Below, piece by piece: positions 45,380-55,149 of a stretch of DNA of 64,000 nucleotides. The notes beneath the pieces are model-generated. The model had not been told where the DNA came from, ran no database searches, and saw only the letters and a list, made by a program, of their open reading frames with translations. Position numbers and translations under genes: made by a program. Every line of letters starts with the position of its first letter. Within the stretch, counting starts at the first letter, position 1. The stretch spans positions 201,329 through 265,328 of the forward strand of contig SCFE01000036.1 in NCBI GenBank assembly GCA_004352715.1, written 5' to 3'. The DNA is from Hofstenia miamia (lineage: Eukaryota > Xenacoelomorpha > Acoela).

Positions 45380-46398
45380 AAGTATTTCCAAAGAGATTTG
45401 GTGCATGAGATCTATGAAAAAGACCACTTAAGAATCATACAATCAGTGCACACATTTAACACAAGGCATGTCACAGTTGGCATTAGAGCCAAGGTACAGG
45501 ATGTGATTGACAAATGTACTACTTGTTTATTACAAGGGACTGGGCACTTCCCAGAGCAGTGAGCCAAGCTTCACAGCAGAGCTGCAGAATGCATGAACAA
45601 AGTTGTACATATGGACATCAAGAAGCTCTCCCATGATGAAGAAGGGTACCAGTATCTTCTTGTACTTATTGACCATTTTACTAAGTACACCCAACTCATC
45701 CCCTTCAACAGCACCACCACTAAGTTTATTGGAGAGAAAGTAGTCAAGGAATGGATCCTTAAGTTTCAGCCCATGGAATGCCTGATATCTGATCATGGTC
45801 CCAAGTTTGAAAACCCCCTCATGGAGACTTTGATGAATGAACTTGAAATACTCCACAAATTCCCCACCATGTATCACCTGCAATTGAAAAGAGTCATGGA
45901 AAGACTTAACCATATGGTCATCAAACTAATTTGAGTCACTCTTGCCTGATCAGCAGGCTGAAACTGGAAATGCATTATCAAAGCTGTAGAATATTTTTAC
46001 AACACTGCAGTGCATTCTACTACAAACGTCAGCCCTTTTAAGGCTATGTTCAGTCATGAGGCAAGTATGCCCCCTTTCTATTATGTTCCCTGATTATAAT
46101 GAACCTATGTTGGAGAATTTTGTGAATCATATGTTACATGAGTTCCAAGAAGTACACTTAACTATTTGCAGAAATACTAATCAATCTGTCATCCACCAAG
46201 GGTGGAATGTTAATCATAAGTTATATGGCAAGCCTCATAAGCTTGGCAACAAGGTCTTCACCTATTTTCCTTGCCAGATCACTGATGCTAATCAAGTGAG
46301 GAAGCTTGCTACTAATTGGCAAGGCCCATTTACTATTACCAAAGTGTTAGATCATAATAAATATTTATTAAATAATGGGAGAGTTGCCCATTTCTAAT
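45380..46398 (+). pseudogene. Gypsy I integrase
   Basis: Zinc-binding HHCC (VHTFNTRH ... CTTC), then the DDE core: Asp in VHMDIKKLS (45614-45616), Asp in LISDHGPKF (45791-45793), Glu in VMERLN (45899-45901). The spacing between the second Asp and Glu is exactly 35 residues. The C-terminal GPY/F-like block reads KLATNWQGPFTITKVLDHNK. Stops occur at about 45560 and 45932-45950, and a frame change lies before 46056. Confidence 0.8.
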
Positions 46399-46627
46399 GA
46401 CTCAAGAGAACTGTAAAGATATTAGTAATGTTGTCATCAACCCTAACAGTGAATTTTCACTTGTCAACAATGGAGTAAATGAACTTGAGACTTATGATAA
46501 CCTTACTAAATGTGAGGAAGATGACCTCACTAAGGTTGAGTACAATATTAACACCTTGGTAATAGTAGCAACATTACTGCTACTCATATTTTGGCTAGAC
46601 ATAGAGTTAGGGACCAAGAGTATTTAG
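46397..46627 (+). CDS. Small hydrophobic ORF overlapping the integrase stop
   Basis: A 76-codon frame whose ATG overlaps the integrase TAA (TAATG). The N-terminal 50 residues are acidic and Asn-rich; residues about 51-68 (INTLVIVATLLLLIFWLDI) form a likely membrane segment. It could be a relic of an accessory or membrane protein, or chance. No homology recognised. Confidence 0.35.
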   Translation: MTQENCKDISNVVINPNSEFSLVNNGVNELETYDNLTKCEEDDLTKVEYNINTLVIVATLLLLIFWLDIELGTKSI

Positions 46628-46716
46628 ATCATTTAAATACCCAAAATTGGGAACTTAATTAACCTTTATGTTTAGCAACCAAGCCACATCAGATGAAATG
46701 AACTGAGAACCAAATG

Positions 46717-46975
46717 CCCACAAGGAGACAAGTGAGGCAAAGACACAATCTGCAAAATGAAAGGAGGCAAGATGACACCCCACATTGAGCAGATGAGAGC
46801 ATATCCCAGAAACAAGGAAGGATTCAAGAGGACTTNNNNNNNNNNNNNNNNNNNNNCCCACAAGGAGACAAGTGAGGCAAAGACACAATCTGCAAAATGA
46901 AAGGAGGCAAGATGACACCCCACATTGAGCAGATGAGAGCATATCCCAGAAACAAGGAAGGATTCAAGAGGACTT
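46717..46975 (+). repeat. 119-bp duplication flanking a 21-N gap
   Basis: 46717-46835 and 46857-46975 are identical copies on either side of the Ns (46836-46856). Probably an assembly edge effect or a short tandem duplication. Confidence 0.9.
46836..46856. other. Assembly gap (21 N)
   Basis: Run of N between two identical 119-bp stretches. Confidence 0.99.
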
Positions 46976-46979
46976 GAGT

Positions 46980-47130
46980 AGCAGACCATGCAACTACTTG
47001 GGGTACTAAATAGCCAAATTAGGAATGTGATTCCCACAACTAATTGGGGCGCCAAATAGCCCCTTGAGAGCAGACCTTGGATGACTATTTGGGGTACCAA
47101 ATAGCCCCTCAGGAGTCTGAGGAGCAAATT
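46980..47130 (+). repeat. Short repeats with GGGGxxCCAAATAGCC motif
   Basis: Three imperfect copies of a CTATTTGGGGTACCAAATAG-like motif (near 47000, 47045 and 47085). One related copy is in the gypsy I LTR (GGGGTGCCAAATAGCTCC near 40365). Confidence 0.6.
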
Positions 47131-47186
47131 AAGTAGAGAGTGCCTTTTGCTAATATTAGTGCTAACATACAACCATCCCAAGTAAT

Positions 47187-48137
47187 TTGAAAACCCCTTC
47201 TAGCCCTGGTCCTTTGTCACACATGTCCACTAGTGTTATATCCAAGAGGAACAAAGAACACAGAAAAAAGACTTCCAAGGTAGGAAATGAGATATTACAC
47301 TCTTATATTATTGCTACCCCTAAGGCTGTCAGTTTTGTGCATGACAATTTGTTGGAGGAGACAAAAAACAAGTTATGTTGGACCTTCAATAGTAAGTCAC
47401 TCAGTTGTTCCATAGACTTAATCCCATTCATTATTGATGATGAGCATAGGCCTAAGATTAATAGTATTATCTGTTATGATTCCAAGATGCATGGCATGCT
47501 CAAGAGGCCATACTGGCGCAGTATGGTCCACACCATGTTTGATGAGGACTTCAACCTCACTCATCTTTGTCAATTTTTGAACAGCAAGAAGGATAACAAG
47601 AAGTTTGAGTGTGTAAACATTGATTTTGACAACTTGCAATTTATTTACTTTTTCTATGTCAGTGAAGTGAATCACCCAAAGATAATGGAGAAGATTGAAA
47701 TCACCTACTGGTTGGTGAAGGTTGAGCACATCAGGCTATCTATGTTTCTCAAGGAGGAATACCAAGATGACATCCCTGACCCAGTCAAGAGCCTCCACAT
47801 CAGGGTGGAAAACTTCACAATTCTCCACACTGACTACTATTCTCCCACTAGCATCTATCAGTCAGGTATCTTTTCAGTTACCAAGCTCATTTACACAGAC
47901 TTGCTTCTTTGCAAGAAGATCCCCACACACCATCTTGCTGTCAACACTAGACTCATAATCAACAACACAGCCATCCATGTGCAAATGCTGGAATCTACCA
48001 ACATCAATCTGCTGAGCCTTCCATTAGTCACTGACATGAATGTCAGTTTTGTGTTTTCACAGAGTTCTACCACATTGGCAGAAATTGATGAAGTCTGGAC
48101 AAACCTCAAGGCAGATAGAAACCCCAAGTCCATTTGA
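47187..48137 (+). CDS. Third ORF of gypsy I, intact, function unknown
   Basis: 316 codons, ATG to TGA, uninterrupted, although gag and pol of the same element are full of stops. It is hydrophilic and basic at the N-terminus (KRNKEHRKKTSK), with several aromatic-rich blocks (FDNLQFIYFFYVSE; KRPYWRSMVHTMFDEDFN; LHTDYYSPTSIYQSG). There is no signal peptide or clear membrane segment, so it does not look like a classical envelope. Only one CG in 951 bp; nearly all Arg codons are AGA/AGG. It lies between integrase and the next LTR, where some Ty3 elements carry an accessory gene. I recognise no family. Confidence 0.6.
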   Translation: MKTPSSPGPLSHMSTSVISKRNKEHRKKTSKVGNEILHSYIIATPKAVSFVHDNLLEETKNKLCWTFNSKSLSCSIDLIPFIIDDEHRPKINSIICYDSKMHGMLKRPYWRSMVHTMFDEDFNLTHLCQFLNSKKDNKKFECVNIDFDNLQFIYFFYVSEVNHPKIMEKIEITYWLVKVEHIRLSMFLKEEYQDDIPDPVKSLHIRVENFTILHTDYYSPTSIYQSGIFSVTKLIYTDLLLCKKIPTHHLAVNTRLIINNTAIHVQMLESTNINLLSLPLVTDMNVSFVFSQSSTTLAEIDEVWTNLKADRNPKSI

Positions 48138-48298
48138 CCCACAATTATTATACTGTAGAGTCACTCAGGGCCTTTATTTTTGCCTTCATTTAATTAATGG
48201 CAATCTTCTTTCATTAATTTCATGCTAATCTTTGATAAATTTAGTGATTTTAATGATTTTTAGTGTTTTCAAACTTAAGTTTCAAATTAGTTATTAAT

Positions 48299-49085
48299 TG
48301 TCCCCTTGATCAAATTGAACATGTAATTGCTTGTTTGAATTGTGAGGGAAATCAAATGAATTTGTAAAATGGTAAATATTTACCTTGTTCTTGTATAAAA
48401 GTAGGGAAGACATTGTAGCAAACATCAAATAAATTTTGTCTTGCTGGATACCATTTGCTTTTTCTTATATTTAATATCTCTAACCCTTTTTAGCTATGGT
48501 ATTGATATAATAATGATGCACTTGTAAGATCCAGCTATAATGTGGGAGGAACTCTGCTTTGCCAGGGGCAATAACTTGCTCCTTGACAGATGGTAGCCCA
48601 TATTGTGGTCACTTTAGTGCTGTGCATAGGTATAGGGAATAAGAACTGTTAACATCAATTGTTCATACATGCACTTAAGAACAACACAATGCAAATATAA
48701 TATGCCAATTGTGAATGAAAGTACATGGCAGTTACATGTTATTATATTTTATTAAATGAGCTGAGATAAGAAGAATGCTGAGCTAAATTTGTTTTATTGA
48801 GCTAGAAATTAATACTAGAGACACACAATTTGCACCTTGGCATATAAGGATGGTTTTTCATGATTTGGCTTCAGCATGATGCTGTGTGAATTGGTCACTA
48901 TCTGGAATGCCTTCTTGAGGAATGGTTTTAGATCTTTCTATAGTGAAATTGATGAACTACCAATGTTCATTTGGTTTGTTGGAATATGGGTCACTCTCAG
49001 TGATGGTAAATCTTTGCAAACTTCAGTCTACACTACATGTTACCCAGTGCCACCTTAGGTGCTAGATGTGCCCCACAATTCTACA
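48299..49085 (+). repeat. Gypsy II LTR
   Basis: TGTCCCCTTG start, CACAATTCTACA end, then TGGTGACCCTGACATGATG. Same layout as 40080-40854 but clearly diverged, so the two are paralogous LTRs rather than a recent pair. It could also serve as a 3' LTR for gypsy I; the divergence and a missing polypurine tract argue against that. Confidence 0.7.
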
Positions 49086-49508
49086 TGGTGACCCTGACAT
49101 GATGCAGAACTGTTCTTGGTGTTTTCTTACTGTATTCAGTCTTGTTCTTTCCAGTTGGTATGAGTCAGCCAGAATGGATTTCCCCTGAACACAATTTACT
49201 TCACTGCCAATCAATGCACAACTTTACCTCATACACAGTTCTACAATCTCAATTCTGTGATCTGAAGCCATTACTGAGCCTTGATTGTTTTTACCCATTC
49301 TTAGTGCCATATTGGCATTGTCTCATTATTCTAGTAATTGGAATGATTGCCTTACCTATACCTCACTACTGTCTGTCAGTTGCTTTTTGTTTCTCTTATA
49401 CAGTTTTGATGTTTCTCCTACATTATTGGAATTATTTTTGAAACCTTTCTCTTGTTTTACTTTTACTTATTCTTGTTCTTATGGATATGGATTTTTCCAT
49501 TTCTCATA

Positions 49509-50590
49509 ATGGGACCAGAGGTCCCCTGTGTGATTGTTGGTGGCCTGGATGCTGCCCCTCACACCATTGGATTTGATTCTGTTGTTGTTTTACCTACACC
49601 TACCCCCACCAAACATGTTTTTGCTATGTCTACACCCTCTGAAGTTTCTCAGCAAGAGATCCCCACTCCTGCTACCTCTTCAAACCCATTTATTTCATAT
49701 ATGGCATCATCACCTCCTCTAGAGTTGCTGACAACTGAAGTTGAACAACTTAGAGATGCCCTTTCCAAGCAGATTTCTCAGCACTGCTCTTACAAAGTAC
49801 ACCTTTATGCCCTGCAGGCTGAGCTATGATAACAAGCCACTGCAGATTGGCAGCATGAGAGATGCTTGCTTGATTTGATTTCTGCATTAGAGATGTGAGT
49901 TCAAGAACCTACCCTACCTTCTCCCCCAATCTCACTAGGGGAACCTGAGTACATAACTTGTGCCTTCTTGGATAATGACCTTGATGCTCTCTCTGAAAGA
50001 TTTTCAAGTATCATATTGCAAACACTTTCTGCTCACCTTTCTCATGCTCCAATAACACCTACTATGATTCCAGTGACACTGCCATTTGTCACCCCCATTA
50101 CCTCTTTTACAGTTGGAGGCCCTACATTTACCCAGTCAGCTCTCATGCAAGTTTCAACATTAACCCCCATAGCTACATCAGGCCTTTGTACCCTGAGCAC
50201 AACAGTAGTGCCCACAGCACCTGTCAGTATCACAGTTATTCCAACTGCTATGATCACTTTGCCTCCTCCCCTGAGTAATCCTATCAGTTCCATGACAACT
50301 CATTGACCACACTTTACCCAGTTGATCTTACCTACAGAAGCATCTGGAAGTGAATCAACAAACATTTTCAATCAACACTCCATGTTGCCAAAATTTACTG
50401 GAAAAATTGATGAGATTTCACAGTCATTCAAAGAGTGGCTCTTCCTTTTTGAGCTCACTATGAAACAATATAAAGCTACACAGGATGCTGCCATTGCTCA
50501 ATTCCCCATGTACCTCCAGGGAATTGCAAATAATCAGTACATGATGTTGGACAGAGAGCTCAAAGCAAATTATCAAGTTCTGCTGTAGTA
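49509..50590 (+). pseudogene. Gypsy II gag
   Basis: Frames begin at ATG 49509 (MGPEVPCVIVGGLDAAPHTI), with VEQLRDALSKQISQH, a Pro/Thr-rich stretch, and the capsid-like MLPKFTGKIDEISQSFKEW, LFLFELTMKQYKATQDAA, GIANNQYMMLDRELKANYQ. Stops at 49829-49832, about 49897 and 50306. The zinc knuckle is mostly lost; HGQLGHIQTQ is a remnant. Confidence 0.75.
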
Positions 50591-50763
50591 CAGAAGAAAC
50601 CTGATAAAGAATGCCATGGACAATTAGGTCACATTCAGACTCAGAGTGGTGCAGTTTTTCATCTAGTGACTAATGAAGATGTTTTCATTATTGGAGAGCC
50701 ATCAACTGAAGTGTGTACTCCTGACCCCCTGGTTGAGTCAGTCAGTCATTTAAATTAGATGGA

Positions 50764-51264
50764 GTGTGGCCTCCTGAAAACAGTGTGCATGATGTCTTGG
50801 TGATCACCTTGTTATTGCATACCAATGTCATCCCAGCAGATGTGAACAGACTTTTAATTAATGTCGCAATCAATATGGGAGCCTCTGCTTCCATAATAAG
50901 CAACACATGTTGTGACAAGCTTTGCTTGGAGAGAGAGAGTCTATCTCCATCTACAGCACACTTGCTGGACAATTTGGGAAACACTATCTCATTGAAATGT
51001 CAGGTAAATAACCTTGAACTATGTATTTGTCAGGAGTGTTTCCAAGTTGATCTCATTGTTATAGACACTTGTGATCAGCCCTTGCTGTATGACATCATTC
51101 TCTGCAACAATTTCCTCAAAAAGAATGCCTGCATTATAGACTATGGAAATAACACTATCTTTATCCATGAAAGCAAGCCTCAGGAAGAGCTTACTGCAAT
51201 CTGTAACCAAGATATTTTGTTAACACTATCTGAAAGTATTGTTGTGGAACCCTGGCACTGGTGA
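50764..51264 (+). pseudogene. Gypsy II retropepsin, open 166 codons
   Basis: VNRLLINVAINMGASASIIS: the active-site triplet reads N-M-G instead of D-T-G. Then VDLIVIDTCDQPLLYDIIL and NNFLKKNACIIDYG. As in gypsy I, the catalytic Asp is Asn. Ends at TGA 51262. Confidence 0.7.
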
Positions 51265-51539
51265 TGAGGTGCTGCCACCACTAATTCTCCTTATGAGGGT
51301 GGCATACACTTTTCTCCAGAACTCTGCCATGTCTCCTGTGGCAGGACTTGTATCACTATGATCAACAGTTCTGCTTGTCTGACCCAAATGGATCCCACCA
51401 AGATTTCTATTGTCACAACTCCAGTCTGACTTGAAATGAAAGCTGCCACTTGTCTGCATGTTCTCACTGTGATTCATGATCTGCATGATCCCAGCTATCC
51501 TGTGTGAATCCCAGTGGTAAATGAAAAAACTCACAGACA

Positions 51540-52250
51540 CCTGAGTCCCCAAGAACGTGATTCACTTTCTGCTCTCTTGTGCTAGCACCATGATGTACTC
51601 AATTATGGCTCTATCAGCATTGGTAATGCCATTGGGGAACAACATACAATAACAACCAAAAGTGATCACCCCATTCAGTTGCCAGTTCAGCATGTGCCAG
51701 AGAACCTATGTGCAGAGTACAAACAGATCCTCAGTTATCTGATAGAGAGTGGTATCATTTGAAGCAGGAACAGCCCCTATGAAGCACCTACAGTATTTAT
51801 TTGGCAAGGCAATAAGTACCACCTTTGTATTGATTTCAGAAAACTAAACAAAATCACTGTCAAGGATGCATATCCTTTACCTTGCATTGAAGATCTCTTA
51901 TATGATGCCAGCCAATAAAGTTTGTTCTCATGCCTAGATCTCTCCAAGGCCTATTGGCAAGTACCCATGAAGCCTGCTGACATCCCAAAAACTGCCTTTA
52001 TAATGCCATATGGCCTTTTTGAATGGAAATACATGGCCTTTGGGCTTTGTAATGCTCTGGCCACTTTTCAATGCTATGTTATGCATGTGTGGCAGAATGG
52101 GGCTAATGTCCTAGAACCAGGGATCACAGCATATATGGACAACATTCTTGTTACTGGACACACAACAATTCTTGAACTATTCTCTCTGCAGAAAAATACA
52201 CAGAATTTCTTGCTGAAAAGGCAGAATTTATTGATTTTTGCTTTTTAGAG
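51540..52250 (+). pseudogene. Gypsy II reverse transcriptase, truncated
   Basis: LCAEYKQILSYLIESGII, NKYHLCIDFRKLNKITVKDA, FSCLDLSKAYWQVPMKPADI, KTAFIMPYGLFEWKYMAFGL, and YMDN at the catalytic YxDD position (last Asp to Asn). TAA replaces a Lys/Tyr codon after DASQ. The frame ends soon after ILVTGHT. Confidence 0.8.
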
Positions 52251-52915
52251 AAAATATTCAATTGGATTAGTTTCTTCCCAATAGTTTGTTTAGACACTGT
52301 TAAAAAATTGTAATATCTGAAACAGCTGTAGAATGTGCCCTTCACATCCTTGATTGGCCCATTCTCATTAGATGGCATATTATTAATTTCAATAATTTTC
52401 AAATTATGCTATGTTTATGTTCAGCGTAAGAAATTCATTGTTTGTTTCATGATAATCGATATTCGCAAAAATTAACAACCAACTGCATTCATTAGATATA
52501 TTTTAGCGGGTTATTCAAAATTTGATGTATGCACAATCATGTGTGGCCAAACTTTAATATTATGTAAAAAAACCGAGTTTTGCCTTTTATGATATATTAG
52601 GGTTACCAGATGGACCAGTTTTCGAATACTCAAAACGTTTGGAACTCGAACTCGGAAGAGAAATTAGCAAAACTCGGACTCAAAAATACCTTATATATTT
52701 AATTATTTTAAATTTCAATTTCTGTATCAATCGGAATTATTGTAAAATAATTTTTTATAACCATTTTATGACGTCACTCAAACTGGGTCCCCTAAAGTAC
52801 AATAACGCCATTAACTACTATATATAAAATATATGTCTTCAATAACAGCGTTCAGAAAGCAATCTCCGTTATTCTAATAAGGAACGTCACTCACAATGAC
52901 TATGACCCTCCCTGG

Positions 52916-54610
52916 ATGACGAATGTAGTCCGAGAACTGCAATTGAAGAAGCAGGAAGCCTTCGAAAAATGCAATTTCGCTCTAGTCGATCATTACAACA
53001 AGAAACTCAAAAGTGCCGTAAACAATGGTAAGAAGCTCTGCCTTCGAAGGGCAAAAGATGCCCACGATAGTTGGAAACTGTATGACACGTTCACCAGAGG
53101 CTCACGTAAATCGTCTCTGTCCAGTATTATGAATGGCTTCACGACCCCGGTTGAAGCACTAGATGCTATCGGCAAGATATTTAAGAAAAATATGTCCCCT
53201 TCGGGACGACCTCCTTCAGTTTGTTCTAACTCTGATGAATCTCGCTTTGCGGAGATAAATTCATTATATGTATTCAAGTATTTGGAGTCCGTCAAATCGT
53301 ATGGGATTGGTGCTGATAATATCCCTAACAAGCTATACAAAAATGCTGCTCATTTGCTGGCTGAACCGCTGACTGAAATTATCAACAAATCCTTGGCACA
53401 ATCATATGTTCCTTCCTTATTGAAAATTGCTAAGATAGTTCCGGTTCCCAAGAAGTCTCACCCTACTATTGAAGACTTGCGACCCATTTCGCTATTATCC
53501 GTTCCTGCCAAGTGTCTGGAATCATGTGCGCTGCTGACTCTTCGGAATGTCCTGCAGAAACACATTGACACAGCTCAATTCGCTTACATCAAAAAGCGTT
53601 CGACATGCACAGCTCTTATTTCCATTGTTGATGAAATTACCAAAATTCTTGATGAAGGAGATTCAGTTTTAGTACAGGCGTTCGATCTTAGCAAAGCCTT
53701 TGATACTGTGCCTCATCATAAGCTGATAGCGAAATTGCGCTCTCTTAGCATTCATGAGAGTCTGGTCTTGTGGATCACCAGCTATTTAACAGACCGCTCA
53801 TTTAAGGTAATTCATGCGGGAAGTACCAGTGCTTCTTTCTCAGTGACCAGCGGAATTCCACAAGGCTCAATAATTGGACCTCTTCTTTTCATTCTTTACT
53901 TTTCCGACCTGAAAACCCCTTCGTTCCTGGTTAAGTTTGCTGACGATGTCACCACAATCAAAAGGATACCTGCTACAGTCTCAGTTGTTCGTGGGGATCT
54001 GGAATTTATGAATTCTTATTGCAAAGAAAACGGCTTGCTCTTGAATCATAATAAATCACAACAGATGTTGATCACGCTCAAAGACCGCAACTCCTTTGAG
54101 TTGCTTGATGAGATACCTGAAGTCAATGATTTGCGTATCCTTGGTGTTACCATCAGCAGGGACCTATCGTGGGTTCAGCACTTTGATATTCTTATAAAGA
54201 AAGCAAACAGTCGCCTCACTATCCTCAGACAACTTCGCAGTGTGTGCTCTAGATCTGAATTAATTAATTTGTACAGGTGCTGCATTGTTTCCACATTTGA
54301 TTACTGCTCACCACTCTTTGCCAAGCTCTCCGTCACTATTTTTGACAAGGTGACTCGAATCCTTAAAAGAGCTGAATCGATTATAAACGGTTATGGCATC
54401 ACCAATTCTATTTTCGATTTCTCTGCTCGCCAAGCTGCAGCCTCTCTGAATCTCTTCACTACAATGATGAAACCCGACCACCACTTGCACAACCTCATTC
54501 CAGGTAGAACACGATCTGGGAGATTTCAGCTACCTTTCTGTTGCTTGGATATTCGTCAACGACTATTTATTCCCCAGATGACAAAAATAGCTCTCTCTAT
54601 GCATTTGTAA
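52916..54610 (+). CDS. LINE-5 reverse transcriptase, 564-codon open frame
   Basis: Starts at the first in-frame ATG, but the reading frame is open further upstream (NDYDPPW). N-terminal basic linker, then RT: GIGADNIPNKLYKNA, VPVPKKSHPTIEDLRPISLL, TAQFAYIKKRSTCTALI, AFDLSKAFDTVPHHKL, SGIPQGSIIGPLLFILYFSD, catalytic FADD at 53936-53947, LRILGVTISRDLSWVQHF, CIVSTFDYCSPLFAKL. The C-terminal domain ends at TAA 54608. The endonuclease is missing, so it cannot be autonomous. No stops within RT. It belongs to the jockey/CR1/RTE-like group of target-primed retrotransposons; the exact clade is uncertain. Confidence 0.88.
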   Translation: MTNVVRELQLKKQEAFEKCNFALVDHYNKKLKSAVNNGKKLCLRRAKDAHDSWKLYDTFTRGSRKSSLSSIMNGFTTPVEALDAIGKIFKKNMSPSGRPPSVCSNSDESRFAEINSLYVFKYLESVKSYGIGADNIPNKLYKNAAHLLAEPLTEIINKSLAQSYVPSLLKIAKIVPVPKKSHPTIEDLRPISLLSVPAKCLESCALLTLRNVLQKHIDTAQFAYIKKRSTCTALISIVDEITKILDEGDSVLVQAFDLSKAFDTVPHHKLIAKLRSLSIHESLVLWITSYLTDRSFKVIHAGSTSASFSVTSGIPQGSIIGPLLFILYFSDLKTPSFLVKFADDVTTIKRIPATVSVVRGDLEFMNSYCKENGLLLNHNKSQQMLITLKDRNSFELLDEIPEVNDLRILGVTISRDLSWVQHFDILIKKANSRLTILRQLRSVCSRSELINLYRCCIVSTFDYCSPLFAKLSVTIFDKVTRILKRAESIINGYGITNSIFDFSARQAAASLNLFTTMMKPDHHLHNLIPGRTRSGRFQLPFCCLDIRQRLFIPQMTKIALSMHL

Positions 54611-54640
54611 TTTTGTTTCTTTCTCGTTCATAATTAAACG

Positions 54641-54642
<2 letters not shown>

Positions 54643-54687
<45 letters not shown>

Positions 54688-54690
54688 TAC
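54643..54690 (+). repeat. (ATT)n tail of LINE-5
   Basis: About 14 TTA units closing the element. Confidence 0.9.
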
Positions 54691-55090
54691 AGATGGTAAA
54701 TATTGATAGAGCAGCCATTGGCAATAGATATAAACTCTTTTATTATATCGCAGGCATTAGCAATAGTAAATACATCATCGCTGTATTTGAACATAGACTA
54801 TGAACCTGTGAACAGCACGAATGACGTCAAACCAATAGTAAATAAGTAATGGGATTAGCCAAAAAACCTTAATTTTCTCTAAATATAATAAAAATTAATG
54901 CCTGGCACCCCTTTTTTCGTGATTTTCAGCCCAAAATATATAAAATAAGTGTCTTTTAAAAAAAATCTAAATTTCATGAAACTCCCCCATTAATGAATCA
55001 ATTTATCATAAATGTTAGCATGGCAAATTAATATTTTTCAAGGCTCTGCTTTATGCTTTGATTTGTATAAGGGATGCTGTAGCGAAAAAC
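54691..55090. other. Intergenic stretch, nothing recognised
   Basis: AT-rich, no supported gene. Confidence 0.5.
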
Positions 55091-55149
55091 CTAATTTAGC
55101 AACGATCTGATAGAAAATATAGAGTAGGGGACAAAATAAATATTAATAT

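Larger units (their letters stand above)
40080..48137 (+). mobile_element. Gypsy I: degenerate Ty3/gypsy LTR retrotransposon
   Basis: LTR, leader, gag with a CCHC zinc knuckle, retropepsin, RT (palm with the YxDD block deleted), RNase H, integrase with H2C2, DDE and GPY/F-like end, a small hydrophobic frame, a tandem repeat zone with a gap, and an intact 316-codon third ORF. Gag and pol are split by many stops and frameshifts. The sequence is almost free of CG. No clear 3' LTR of its own is seen; the next LTR (48299) leads straight into another gag and is visibly diverged from the first. Confidence 0.8.
48299..52260 (+). mobile_element. Gypsy II: truncated, degenerate Ty3/gypsy element
   Basis: LTR, leader, gag, retropepsin and RT palm, then the element ends at about 52250 before RNase H. 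It is homologous to gypsy I throughout but better preserved in gag and RT. It is almost CG-free. Confidence 0.8.
37793..52423. other. CpG-desert block
   Basis: I count only nine CG dinucleotides by eye in 14.6 kb (near 38092, 41473, 41724, 43666, 46027, 47050, 47516, 50865 and 51556). Flanking DNA of lower GC has about 10-15 per kb. The block contains the fold-back repeats, two gypsy elements and 2 kb of unassigned sequence. The right edge coincides with the end of the truncated second gypsy element. Confidence 0.8.
52830..54690 (+). mobile_element. LINE-5: 5'-truncated LINE with intact RT
   Basis: Coding similarity starts near 52830 with an open frame leading into ATG 52916. It ends with a short 3' UTR (TTCATAATTAAACGTG) and an (ATT)n tail at about 54643-54690. 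CG content is normal, unlike the adjoining gypsy block, so it appears younger. Confidence 0.88.

Noticed and set aside
46717-46975. Functional tandem repeat or CRISPR-like array
   Set aside because: Only two identical units, separated by Ns; more likely an assembly edge. No CRISPR array exists in the window.
47187-48137. Third ORF as a retroviral envelope
   Set aside because: No signal peptide, membrane segment or furin-like site visible.
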